Below, one piece after another: positions 13,260-27,000 of a stretch of 64,000 nucleotides of DNA. The DNA lies in NCBI GenBank assembly GCA_022605425.2, contig CM061256.1:434001-498000 (forward strand). The letters run 5' to 3'. The stretch comes from Hamiltosporidium tvaerminnensis. Its lineage: Eukaryota; Microsporidia; Dubosqiidae. Position numbers and translations under genes: made by a program. The notes under the pieces were generated by a model. That model ran no database searches and had not been told where the DNA came from. It saw only the letters and a list, made by a program, of their open reading frames with translations. Each line of letters opens with the position of its first letter. The stretch's first letter is position 1.

Positions 13260-13499
13260 TCTCCACCATGCCGGGAGCAGAATTGGTTTGAGTATTCTCT
13301 GCTTGTCGTAAGAGGCGCCAAAAGAGACTGATCCTCCATGTTGGGGTTAAGCGTAGGACCAACAACCCACCCTTCAAAACCTTCGTGTTACGAAACCCGA
13401 TAAGTAAAACCATTCACAGGAAAAAGACCGGTGGGCGATTTACTAAGGGAGGCCAAGGCTCGCACAGAGTTGTACTGATAAAGTATAATGAATGAATAT
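13260..13499 (+). repeat. Rep-2 SINE-like repeat, copy A
   Basis: One of three ~230-240-bp copies, all in plus orientation. Shared blocks: CCATGCCGGG near the 5' end, GAGTATTCTCTGCTTGTCG, AAAAGAGACTGATCC, GTTACGAAACCC and GCCAAGGCTC near the 3' end. It is much less AT-rich than its surroundings. The direct repeat GATATTATAT lies at both edges (13250-13259 and 13500-13509), as expected for a target-site duplication, though the repeat itself is AT-only apart from one G. The small size, lack of a reading frame and target duplications of variable length point to a short retroposon copied by a LINE. Confidence 0.75.
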
Positions 13500-13509
13500 G
13501 ATATTATAT

Positions 13510-16506
13510 GTTAAACTTATATTTTATATTCAATTAACACCTAATAAATGTAGTATTTAATCATGTAACGTTTTTATACTCGATGAAAATGTGCCTTATG
13601 ATCTTTAATTATAAAACTTTATGTTATATAAGATTTAGTTTGTATACTTTCGATGATGTGTTGACGTCAAATTTTAAAAATTTATCGTTAAAGCCATTTT
13701 TCCATACCTATGTTGGATTGTTATTTTTCTTCAGACCCATCTCCAAAGTAAAAAAAAGTATCCGAATTATTCTTGTGATAAAATAAGCTAGAAGTAGAAT
13801 TTCAATCTCATATCTATTTTATATTGGCATATTTTTGTAATACAAAGTAGGACGATGATAACGTAAAATAAAAAAGCAACCCTTTACTTATTTATAAAAG
13901 AATATATTTTAATTTGTGTAAGCATAATATGTCGATAGATACATGTCGTGGATCTTAGCTTGGTTGTAACAATGTATTAACACAAAAATCAAAATAAAAT
14001 ATTGTACCTTTTTACTTTGGATCAGAAGTCTATATTTAAAGCAAAATGTGACTATTTCAAACATGTTTACATAAAGCTTAAATTTATTTTACGCCTAATT
14101 TTTTTTCAATTATAGGTATTGCGATGTAAATTTGCTTGCGGTAAAAAAAAACTTTAAGTCGCATGTGAAATTAAGTGTCCTAAGACTATGCCTTATTCTA
14201 TTTAAGATCTTAATTTCTAAATTATACAGCAATTATAAACTACAGCAAAAGTTTTTCAATTTCGAGTAGCTTCAATTATATTTCTATTATTCTTCATAGT
14301 AATAAAAGTTGGATTTGCGTTCCCTATCCCTAATTTCTTTCAAAGTAGATTTACATTATTATAAAAAGATATTCTTGTTTTAAACTCGCGTGTACAAGTA
14401 GTTATACGTGACCAATAATCTATGTTATCATTAGTTATCTTATCTTAGTAATTTTAGATGGTTCGATGTAGATAACTTCATGGAGTGTTAAGGTTATTTA
14501 TAATTGAATTAATTGTATAGATTCATGATGCTAATTTACAACAATAAGAATCCTGTTTTTAAAATAACAACTCGTAAAAGTTGCATTACACAATCAAATA
14601 CACGGGAGATGAAATGTAAGTGAAAAAAACAAAAATTATACGAATTTTTAACATATCTTTTAAACAGATGGTATTTGAAACTAACGAATTTTAAATAACC
14701 TATATAATTATGCGAAAAAAATCATCGTGCCTTCAATTTTTTTAACTACCCTTAGACCCAAAATAATATACAATTATTCACTAACAACTATATTTTTATT
14801 CTATGATAAGTGCTTATATAATTATAGATATACATTTCAAGAATATTTAGGTTCTAAATTGAAGTTAAAATGACAAAAAAATTCTAATGTGTCATTCGAT
14901 CAATTATTTTTTAATAATGTATAGTTTTTAAAACGTAATTGTGTCATTGTACAGAATATTTATCAATATGCGTATAATATGTTAGAAAAATAGATATATT
15001 TCTACTCAGAATTTATGTTTATTTGCCTCAATATATCCACATATTGCTAGCATAAAAATTCCATTCAACAAAGATCTATCATTTTTCGAAAGGAACCGGC
15101 TTTTTTTGTAAAATTTTTCAAAGAAATCTTTATAGGAAGTAACTATAACATGTATAACACTTTTTCTATTTCCTAAATAAGGATTTTATATTTTTTAAAA
15201 TTTCTTTTATCATTTATTTAATAATATGATCTAACTTTTTAAAAAACTAATTCTATAATGAATTTATATTGTTTCAAAAAAATTTAGAATACTAGTACAG
15301 GGTATTGTAAATAGATATGCTGTTGTTAGAAATAATATAGAGCTTCAAATAAAAAATGTTATGCGTCGATTTTGTTTTATAAATATTGATCTGCACTGTC
15401 TGAAATACTTACTTGAAAGATGCAATTGTTTGTACATAGTGACTCAATGTGAGTCGTTATTATTATTTTTAAAGCTGAAAATATTAATAATAAAAAAAGA
15501 ATTGTATATATTTTAGAATACGATAATATTGTACTAAATTAATAACTTCTAAATAAAAGTGGATTTTGTTCGTAATGTCGGGTTTTTATATTCTTTCGAC
15601 TTTAAACAAAGTTGAATGCAATATTTGTTAACCTTTTGTCAGGATAGATGAAGAAATATATTTTTAGCGTAAGTTGAACTATATACGCTTTTGCGGTAAA
15701 CATATCTTTTCAAGTTTATTTTTCTTTGTGTTACAGCATTTTATGGCAGAATAGTGATAATATATAGCTGTTTGCGAAGTTACTATATCTTGTATATCAT
15801 CAGTAGAAGTATTTCTGTATTATTAGAAACATCACCGTTCAATACACCATGTTAGATGTAAACATATGAATCAAAAAGTCATATTTGAATCAGGAAAGAA
15901 TACATAAATAGTTTGAAATTTTTTTAATAAACTTAAATCGATTATAAGTATAATTTACAAATCATTGCTATTGATGTAGAAAATTTTCGTAGTTTACTCT
16001 TAAGTGAAATATTGTTTCGGTATATTAAAATCCAGAAAACGTTTTCAGGTATATGTCTTTTATTAACGTAGTATACTTTTTATTAATGATGATAATGATT
16101 AGAAACTAAGCTCACACAATCATATCTAAAATACATATTCGAGGTATAGATATTGTTAAAATCAAATGTTTGAAATGTCCTGTTCTGGTTTTACTATTTA
16201 TATTTTCAAACGAATAAATATTTATATTTTAAGCCTAAAATAAATCTTATCCGTTGTGGTAAGTTTTTGGCAAAGCCGTTCGCAAGCGTCTGGTTCTTAA
16301 ATTTTCTCTGATATTGAACTGTTGTTTTTTTTGTAAAGTACTTGAATAAATATGGGAATAAAATCCAAAACACAAATTATAGAGCATAGATTTCCTTAGA
16401 AATAATTCCACTTTACCTTCGTTATTTTTTGCAACTCAAAATATCATAATTACAACATTTAAGGTGAGACGAAGCATTCTATCTAAAAAAATAATCATTT
16501 AGATAC
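13510..16506. other. AT-rich intergenic sequence
   Basis: No gene, repeat or RNA gene recognised. If the inversion proposed between Rep-1 copies A and B is right, this stretch lies inside the inverted segment. Confidence 0.55.
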
Positions 16507-16527
16507 ATTTTTATTTCTATGTAAATG

Positions 16528-17240
16528 GTGGTGGAAAGATAACCCCTTAAAAAGCTTTTGCTTGGCAATGAGTATGTGAAACTGATATGAAACCATTGTT
16601 TGAATTTTAGGTAAAAATTAAACTATTATTTATTTGGTTGCTCCATATGATTTGTATTAGAAAGAAGGTCTATGAAATCGCGAAACGTTTTCTATAGTTT
16701 TATTTATAGTTTTTTATGTAACTATATTGTAGACCACAGTTGAACATATGGGTAAAAGCCATGTAAAAGCATTAAAACCCAACTTTGCGCACTTGAGTTA
16801 GAAGAGCGGCGCTTGGAAAATGCAAAAAACAAAACCATTTCAAACCGGAAATACCAAGTAGTAAGTTATACTAGTTGATATGACCTGGCACTGTCTAGGT
16901 GGATCCCATGTAAGTCTCTAAAACATATATTTGGTAGAAGTTAATAAGGTTCAGAAAGTGTAGAGTATGTGAGCATGCAGCATAGTCTTAGGAGATCAAG
17001 GGGGTTTGGCCTTCGATCGCACTCCATTCCACGACATTTACAAACTCTTGGCTCCTGCTTCGCCTAGGAAAGATTCTACACACTTGGTAGATGAAAGGCT
17101 TTGGAACGTAGGTATCGCAGGGTGAAGAGAACTGGTATTGGGGCAGTAGTTATTTATGCTAAACCTATAACTACGTACACGCTACGTAAACAAATATAAC
17201 ACTTGACACTGTTTTAAAGAGATTTATACTTTTAAAAAAT
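16528..17240 (+). repeat. Rep-1 dispersed repeat, copy B
   Basis: A full-length diverged copy in the orientation opposite to copy A, 4 kb away. It starts GTGGTGGAAAGATAACC and continues GCTTGGCAATGAG. It includes GGCACTGTCTAGGTGGATCC and ends near ACTGTTTTAAAGAG-TTATAC. The 21 bases before it (16507-16527) are an exact reverse complement of the 21 bases before copy A. Confidence 0.85.
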
Positions 17241-20200
17241 GTTATTTTAGTATTAGCATCTTATTAATTATGAATACAAATCTTGTATTATATTTAATTT
17301 CGAATTGCCTGAAAAATTGCTGCTCTTGATATATAGCATTTCGTAAGCTTTAGTGCGAGACTATTAATATTAAACCATTATATAATTTTTAATATATACC
17401 GTAACTTTAAGTATCGTTTCATTTTGAAGTATTTGGCAATTTCATTATTTTTTAGCGCTTATTCTGCAACATTTTTTTATAAATAACGTTTTATCAAGAG
17501 CTATCTTTTTTCCCAATAAGTCAGTTTAGTGATTTCATAGTATGATATATTGCGAAAGAAACGATTTCGAATCGAGTTTTGATAATATTTAAATACACAC
17601 AAAGGCTTTAAACCCGAAAATTCTCGCATATATTCTAATTATAAAATTTATAAACTTAAAATCAAGATGAATGCAATTTGTAAACAAGTTCTAGTTCTCA
17701 GAGAGCAACTTTATGAACTTTGGAAGAACGAAAGCAAAGAAAAAATCTATAAACTATTCTTAGAAAATTAAATATTTGAATCATATATTAACACAATTTC
17801 AAGGGTTTTAACAGTAATTCTTAATAAATGTGCAATCTTCCATATTTTACGCGTTTTACGATGAATTTTTTTTTATGATATTAGTCGAAAAAATATTACA
17901 ATTAAAATTTTCAATATGTTTTACTTAAAGGCTATATTATAAATAATTTATTAAAAGATCTTAACAGATATAACAATTTAGACTGTAAACCATGCGCTTT
18001 AATATACAGAAACCATAAGGTTATGGATCGACATAATGATACAGATTAATGTTAATTAGAAGATTTAAAATATTTCAAAATATGGTGAAAAAACAAACAT
18101 ATAAATAAATATAATAGTCAAAGATTTAATCTTTGAAATCTCCCTACATTTCTACAGTAATATAATTCGTTAAGAGATTTTTTTTGAAATTTAAATCATT
18201 GGAATTATTTTAACATAATGAAATTAAACAATTAATATTCCAGGCAAACGAGGAAATAAATAAAATCTTAGATAGACATTCTTTAATATCTTTTAATGCC
18301 GGATATATTGCCACCTATTGATAATTTCTTAGTAAACTTGTACATTTTCAGTCTAAGGTTAAATCTTCTTGATTACAATCTATTTTATTTAAAAAAATCT
18401 TAGAGCGTTACACTTTCATCATACAATGTTATATTTGCATTGATAAACTAGAAACCAAGTTATTTATCTGCTTTATATTTAAAATACACCAAATGCTCTT
18501 TGGTAAGTTGAATTTGCAAAATATTATTGATTTTAAATTCTATGATATAAGCAAAGCCAAGGTAGCATATGATGATTTAGTTGATCGATGTACAATAGTA
18601 TATTTCTTTCTACTATGTTTTCTGCAGTTTTATTTTTCATTTTTTAAGTAATGATCAATAACTGGAGTATTTATTCAATTTTAGCAAAGTACAACTTTTA
18701 AATAAATAATTTTAAATCAAATTTTAGAATTGTCATATTTACAAGTAAATGTTAAACCCGGCGGTTTTTACTCACTTAAAAACGAATATACATAGATATT
18801 AGGCTTCTTTAGAAACTTGATTGATAATATAGTTAGGAACAAAATTATAACTAATCGCTTTCTCGCGGTCAAAGGTTGCATCACCTTTGCTAACAATCTA
18901 CACAGTAAAGAATAAGAAGAGATTACTATACTTGACTAAGAAACGCTATGGTTTGTCAATTCCAAATCCGTATAACAGACAAAAAAAGATTTTTAATTTT
19001 CTGGATCCAAAGTGAAAATACTGGACATTTACTATATTTTGATATTAATTTTACGTGCTTGTGTCTATTTGATTATTTGATTTTGCTAAGTTACTTATTA
19101 TATTTCACTATTTATATATTTTTCCTAACACATAACAAAGTTAAATTACTAAAATAAACCGTGGAAGGCTAACATATTTTGTGCAGTAACTTAAATAATA
19201 GCTACAAATATCTACATGATGTAAATCATAAAAAGCTATGCTTTTAAATTTATGCAGCTTTTCAATTTTATAAATTTTTTGTACTTTATTAAATAAATTA
19301 AACCTAAGTATATTCATATTAGATGTTTGGTAAGTTGTAGTAAATACGTTCCAAAATTTGATCATAACTATGTTTTTATTTATAAAAGAGACTTAATAGC
19401 TCAAATAAAACAATTCGAATTAGAAATGATTCAAAATATTCTTTATCTAAACATATTTTCTAATTTCTAAGGCGAAAGATGCCAAAGTAAAAACTTTCTT
19501 TTATTCGAGCTAAAAAGTTACTTGTTTTATAATAACATTTTACATTATATTTTAATCTCTAAATTGAGCTATAGAATTTACTCTTTTTTTTTCATATCTC
19601 TATTTTTATAACCAGCGTGAATCCTTTTCAGAAAACAATCAATTATTTTTAACAAAATCCCAATATTACGATTGGAGCACAAAATTATAATAGTTTCGAA
19701 TGCTTAAAAAACATAATCGAAATTTTGAAGATAAAAATTTCAAATTTTACTGTGCATATATTTGAAATAGAATTAAAATAAGAATTTGGTTGAAACCTAT
19801 TATAAAAAAATAAAAATTTATCTAAAAAATTTCTTATTGCGAACAAATTAGATTTTGTCATTTTTCTAGCAAGACAGTAATTTACGTTTAGGTTGAAATT
19901 TTCCTAACTTAAAAAAATAGTAGGCCAATAAAGGAATAAAAATTATATAATCTTATGCGTGATAATGGTACTTTAAATAAAAATCAAAATCCTTGACTAC
20001 ATTTAAGGTCATTTATAATATACATCGATTGGTAAAGTACGCCAAAAGTGGTGAAATTGATTCCAATTGTGCGAGGGTATGAATCTATCAAAACAGTATT
20101 CAAAAAAAAATATAAGTGAATAAAGCCAAAAGAAATTACTCAAAAATAATATTTATTGAGATACATAGTAAGCTATTGTATCGACCGAAAACATTATTAA

Positions 20201-20321
20201 ACTTACAGAGCCTTTATATAAAACATTTTAGCTAAAAAATATATAATTCAAAGAGAAATATATATGCTAAAAGAGTAAAAAATCATAATAACGAAGTGGT
20301 GTACATGCGTTATCCGAAAAC
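17241..20321. other. AT-rich intergenic sequence
   Basis: No gene recognised. Short frames around 18948-19365 lie on both strands and have no recognisable features. Confidence 0.55.
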
Positions 20322-21074
20322 TAAGTATTTCTAAGTACAAATTTTTGCAGTCAAGAATACAATTTTAATTTATCAAATCATGCTGTTTCCGGGTCTGGTA
20401 CGCTTGAAACTAATTATAAACAAGGTTTGCGTAAAAGAAAAAACAATTTATCTTTACATTGCAAGAAGACTTCAAAAGGCCTGAACTATATGTTTTTAGG
20501 GCCCAGAAAATTATTCGCAAATTAACTAGCTAAATGAAATACATAATTCTGTGATATTATTCATACCGAAAAATAATAATTTTCTAGAAATTTATAAACT
20601 ATAAATATATTTTAAAATTGCAGAGAGGGTTGTCAAAAACGAATAATACTGATTCTTTTAGTTCTAAAAAGCAGTATAAATCAAATGATAGAGGAATGAA
20701 GGCCGGAAGACGATCTAGTTTTAGAGACGTACTCAAAGTTAGCTGCCTTTCAGAGAATTACAGCAGCTTCTTGCAAATAAAAAAATCTAAATATTATTTT
20801 GGATTTCCTAAAGATAGTTTTCTATGCTATAATTTTGATAAAGCGAAACACTTACTGTATTATAGAGGTCAATTATTTAGCTATTGTACAGCGTAGATAA
20901 AATGCGCTACATCTTTCCCTTCCAAAGTCAGTATGGCTTTTAATGGAGAAAGCCTTTGCGTCTAATGAACTTTATGTTTCTAAGAAAGTTGAATTTAATG
21001 CAAAATTATATTTTCTTCGCAATTATTATTTTAGTGAAGAATTTATATGTCGTAAATGTACATACTTTTTCTAA
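20322..21074 (+). pseudogene. Possible decayed gene of unknown type
   Basis: Three consecutive plus-strand open stretches in different frames have a more protein-like composition than the background. The first (to about 20523) includes HAVSGSGTLETNYKQGL and CKKTSKGLNYMFLGPRK. The second (20618-20896, 92 codons, no ATG until its 27th codon) is rich in S, K, Y and F. The third, to the stop at 21072-21074, includes VWLLMEKAFASNELYVSKK and ends SEEFICRKCTYFF, with a CxxC pair. I do not recognise the protein. A transposase with a C-terminal or N-terminal zinc finger is one possibility. It could equally be a chance cluster, so confidence is low. Confidence 0.25.
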
Positions 21075-24000
21075 ATTTCAACAAGAATTAAATCTTCTAT
21101 CTTGAATCACGATATTACACTAGCATAATTAAACAAATCCTCAGAATGTAAGTGTTAAAACTGTTTATCCGAAACGAATACGTAGCCAATTTAAACCTAT
21201 TCTTAAAATATGCGTTACAAAAAATTAAGTATTTATCGAAAGCTTCTCGCATACATTTTTAAGTATTCTAAATTACTTTTTGAAAGGTCGAAGATTTTGA
21301 ATTACACAACAGAGACAAGCATCCTAATTTTTTAAGTTTTGATAATATTTTCTATACACTTTACGAAATATTGTAAATAGAATTGGGTGTATTTCTTAAA
21401 AAATTTATTCAGAATAGTCACCTAATCCAAAATCTAGTATATAAATGGATAATATTTATTCATGCTATCGTATTCTTCCTTGCATTTCTTCATTTGCATG
21501 TGTTTTTTTCACATTTGTATATTCGTCGCGTCTCTCATATTTTCTATAGCAGGATCTAATAATGAGAAATAAGCTATTTAAAGTACATTTTAATGTGAAC
21601 GCCCTTCCATTGATTAATACATTGAAATTGATTGTTTTTGAATTATATTCTACATATAATTGTCCTTCACTGGAACTCTTCTGATTAAAAATACAATTCA
21701 TTTTGGCAGACATATTAAGCATTTAACCAAAAGCTAAATCAGAAATGTTTTATATACTTAGCCTTATAGATACTTAATATATAAGTTTATGCAAACTTTT
21801 CTAAAGTACATTATTTAAGGTGGTAGATTACCATATTTTTATTCCATGCAGTATAATATCAGTTTAACTAAAAACTATAATTTTATCTCATACAAAAACA
21901 AGGTGTTGTTGATATATATTTTTTTTGCGATATATCATTGAAATTTCATTATATATATTATTTTTTTAATTTCGAACAAAAAAAATCTTTTAGATTCAGT
22001 ATTTTGGAAATTAGAATGAGAAAATTTAAATTATATCCTAACAATACATTTATTACATGAATATTTTTTATTTTAAATTACAATGGTGCAATTATATAGA
22101 CTACTTGCAGATATATATTTATATTTCAGAGAAAATGTGTTATAGATATTTAGAAATAGCGTCGACAAACCTAATCTTTTTTTCCAATATTGTGAACGTT
22201 GGTTTAAAAACAACATGTATTTTAAAATAGAAAAATATCTTTTACGTTTGTAGATTTAATATGCTATATTGTTTAAATGATTCATTAAAAGCGAAATATC
22301 ACTATTATCGAGGCATAAAATACTATTAAAGTTTGTTAGCAAGTCACAAGTCTAAAATAGAAAAGAAGCTAAAAATACGTTATTAACCAAAAGTAAAACT
22401 CTTTTATAAATTGCCGATACTTAAATAAGTGTTAAATGTTTTTTCTTATCAGCATTATACGAAAGGTAATAGTAAATCCGAATTTGTGTCACTCAATAGG
22501 TTTATGTTGTCAAATAGAATACATTATTATAAGGATTTTATTTTTTAAATATAGTATCAAGTTAAGCTAGAAATGTGTTATTGTGTAAGTCAAAAAACTT
22601 CTCGCTGTTTATTAAAATAAAGTAAGTGTACAGTTGAATTCATATTAAGTTATAAGGTTTAACTTCTTATTTTTAGTAATCTTTGTTGGAATTTTTATTG
22701 AATAATGCAGTAGTTTGAATCTATTATGAAAATACACATCCATATTAAAATAAACATTAAATATTTAGTAAGGTAATATATAAAATTAGAAAAGTAAATT
22801 CTACAATAAAATATATTCAATGCGTTCCATTTCTGAATAATGTAGTATTGAAGATTTTAAGAAAGAATTAATTAGAAACATATGCTTTGATAAAAAAACA
22901 TGTAAATAGTTAGATATATGCACAACACTTGTAGAGAGACTTCGAATTACTTCTGGGACAATTTAAAGAACATAATAAATCTCAGCACAAAATCTTAAAA
23001 CTTATATGAATACGAAGATATATTATTGAAAGCTAGAAAATCGAGGAAATGCTAAAAAAGACTTTGGTCACCTGCAGCAAAAAGCCTCAAAAAGCCCAAT
23101 TCCTATTAACGCAATTTTCTTGATAACAGCAATTGTATACCATTAAAATTCTAATTTGAATAAAAGTTTCCAATTATAATAAAGCTGACATAGTACAAAT
23201 AAAAAATAAGTTTTCGAGGTGGTGCAAAAGAAGACCAGGCTGCTGGCCAAGTTTCTTGAAATATTTGAACATTTCGTATTATATATTTTCAAGACATATC
23301 TGTCAAAAAATTTATCATTCTTTGAATAATTATTATCATGTATTACATAGACTTATAAGCATATGAATTTTAAAACTATATTTTCTATAACAAACATTTA
23401 TCAAAACATTATTTATAGCTTATAATAAAATTATGAATTGAGATAAAATCTTTAATATTTAAATAAATATAGCTCTCACGTGTTTATATTTAATTTGTTA
23501 CAAAAAGTAGCTCTAACTATTAGCCCGTACAAAAACTTAATTAAAAGTGTCTTTGAAGAAAATTTAAATGGTCTGCAAAAAATTACATGAATTGCAAATA
23601 AATTTTATAATCACGAATCTTTTATATATTTTTTAAGATTTTAGACTAGTTTAAGATGATATATACAAAAAATTCACTGTATATTTTTGTCTATTAAAAC
23701 TTTAGATGTCGATAAGAAATATTTTTAAAGTCTAAATATAAAAAAAACCCAACTAAAATATTTAGTGTTTAAGGTATACATTATATAACCCGAAATAGCA
23801 AATATATTTACCATCGTTTAAATGTTAAATTTGTATATATTAAACACATATCGACATTTTTATCTATATAGTACGGCTTAGTATTTAATAATATATTAGT
23901 TTTACACTTTAGTTTCTCATATGGCGTATTTGAAGATATTATCTTTGAATTTCAAATATGAACATATGTGTAAAATATATTCTTTCCACAGGTAAAGTTA

Positions 24001-27000
24001 AATAAATAAGATTATCTTCTTCTATTGGATTGAGAATTTAGAAATATCGGGGTAAAATATGCCTCCTATAATTGTTCGAAATAAAAACATAACATTTTAA
24101 ATTTAAAGTTTAAATAAAATTATTATGAGTCTATGGATCTATAAACATATTTTTTTTTGTAGATCTCTTTATTAATACTATAGTAATATTTTTATTAGGA
24201 AAGACTTAATCTTTTATCTGTTTAGTTAACAAACAATTCACCATTTTACATTCAATATTTTTCCAAGCAAGTTAAACCGATTCAGAATCCCGATAAAACG
24301 AGATTTGACATTTTTATTAAGAATCATTATTTTTAATTAATCCTAAGATAAGAGAACTTTTTTGCAAAAAAAATCCACAAGTTGGTTTGCTCTGTTAGCT
24401 TTGGTCTTATTTCTTATCATAGTAAAGCTTTTTTAATAAAAAATATAAACGGTTATAAAAAACTAGAGTATTTCTTTTGCGAAAAATATCTTTAGTATGG
24501 CATACCTTTTAATTATACCATTTAATTTATAAGAAATATCTACTTTTATACAATAATGGAACATTTTTTATATTTTTACGCCGAGCTTTTAAAGCGTAAA
24601 AAACAATATTTTTTATTAGATAGTAATTTAATGCTGCAATGTATGCTTTAATTTACAAATATTTGTATGTTTGAATATTATTTTGAGATGTTGTGATATA
24701 GTGTTTATGTAAATCCAGCGTTCTAATACGTAAAATACGTTTCTGATTTTATGTTTACCTTTTGTTGATTTTTCATCCCCAGTGATGATTCCCATAAACG
24801 AAAAGTTATACTGTACTTTCATTTCGTTATTTTTAGAAGATGAAACTTATGGTCACTTTTATTTAAATAAATCAAGTTAGAGCCTGATTTATCTGAAAAA
24901 TACAATTTTATTTCTACTTTCTATTTTTTTTGTTGTTTTAAAGTTTTAGGATTTATATTATAAAAGCAAAAACATATATTTACGGTTATTATACAATGAA
25001 GCAAATTCTGCACATAAACTCGCCCATAAAAATACGCTGTTGCAGTCATTATACATTCAAATGGGATAGAGCAAAACAAAAATAATAATAAAGTTCTTTG
25101 GTGAATAATAAATAGAATTCGAGGGCCCACAATGCTTTCTAACAACGAATTTCTATAAAATACAGACAAAAAATCCTTAAATGGTTAGTATAACTAGATA
25201 TATTCAATTTGTATATTTTTGCACGAAAATTTTCTACATTTAAATAATACCATAAAGATGGCTATTATGTTTAATTGTAAAGTACAGATGCTCGACTTAA
25301 CATTGTACCAAATCGAATTTTAGAATCATAATATCATCTAATCGAACTTAAAATATAAGTTCTGGTGCTTTTTATTTTGTATATTTACCGTGTAAAAGTA
25401 TATATCCGGCATAAATGAGGTTTTGATTCTATAAAGCATATTGAACAGAATCTATACAACAATTTTCGCAAAATAGTTAAAGAGTAAAAGTGTTATGATA
25501 TAAATTTTTTATAATATTGATAGATTTCTCAGAAACACAGACATAGAAGCATTATTATAAACTTTGGGATTTGCCAGAATGAAAGATACAAAAATCTAAT
25601 ATAGGATATTTATAAAAATGTATAATTAAAGTTTTAAGTTTATAGACACTTTCATCTTTTCGACACCTCTTTTACCATAGGGTATTTTACAAAGCATTGT
25701 TCTTTTAATACAATTAACAGTACATATTAAACAATTCTGTACGTTTATTAAAAAACACAGATTAGGTTATACTAGGACAAAATGATGTTATTTCAAAAAG
25801 TATTAAATCTAAATTACAGTTTTCATTGAAATTCTAAAATTACCAATTATTATCAAGAAAATAAAAATTAATCATGATAATATATATAAAAATGATGATT
25901 TAAGGATTTTTCTGAATATTTTTTTAGCTTGATGCAAAGTTTTTTTAAATGTTATCAAAACAACAGAAATAGCTTATTTGTTTGCAGATTATTAAAAATT
26001 TAAATATATATTTGTGATAGACATTTATAAAAGGTTAATTCAAGCTCTATATATTTACTATCTATGAAGACTAATAACAATCTTTTACAATCCAGTAATC
26101 TTTTACAATATATATGATATATCTAACTAAATGTTTAAGAAATAAGTCTATGAGAAATGAAGTTCCAAAACAATAGTTTTAATTAACAATTAGGCTAAAA
26201 GCTGCGTATTTTGCGAAAGTAGAATCTTTATATTATAGATATGCATTCGCAAGAAATAAAAAACGTTTTCATCCCTCATATAAGGCTACCTAATTTGAAA
26301 AATACCTAGAATAAAAACATATAATATCTTACTGTTATATTGTCCTTAATATATCTTATTTGATCGATACAAACAAGATGCATATATAATTCTGTTAAGG
26401 AATTTTATCGTTTTTTAATCAGTGGAAGGCTTCTTTATTTAGTCTTACTATATGTGATTGTTTATTATATAATATTTTGACAGATACTTTTACGAGTCTG
26501 CTCAATATGTTAACAGTGATCTAAAAAATATGAACATGTAACACATACGAAATATTTTCGAATTCTGTGATATAATATTATATAAATTAGTTAATTAAAA
26601 AATAGAATTTTCATATTTTAGAATTTAGCTATGTGAATACTTTGGCATTCCGAGTGCTTAAAAAAGATAAGCGCAAAACCTTATCATCTTGCTTTTGCCT
26701 GCTAGACATTTTAATTTCGAGTTTGATATTCCGTTTTTTGTTACGATGTTTTTGGTTTCATAACCATATCGAATTGTTATAATTAGTTTTATAATAGTAG
26801 TAACATTTTTCATTCAAATTTATACCTAAATAGTGCTTTGCAATTGAAATTTAAAGACTTATTTAAATAACGTAATAAAACACGAACTAATACAAGTTCC
26901 CACCGCTTTTAATGCTCGTGTTTTTCCGAGAGAATACGATCTTAAGTATCCATGTACATTTGCTTCTAAAATAAACTATCATGTACACTCATATACTCTG

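Noticed and set aside
18860-18895. Small hairpin (AAAGGT, loop, ACCTTT)
   Set aside because: Six-base arms are expected many times by chance, and no gene end is adjacent.
21465-21722. 85-codon minus-strand frame with a stretch faintly like a retroviral-type protease (FNVLINGRAFTLKC)
   Set aside because: The catalytic DTG/DSG triplet is absent, and no reverse transcriptase or gag motif lies nearby.
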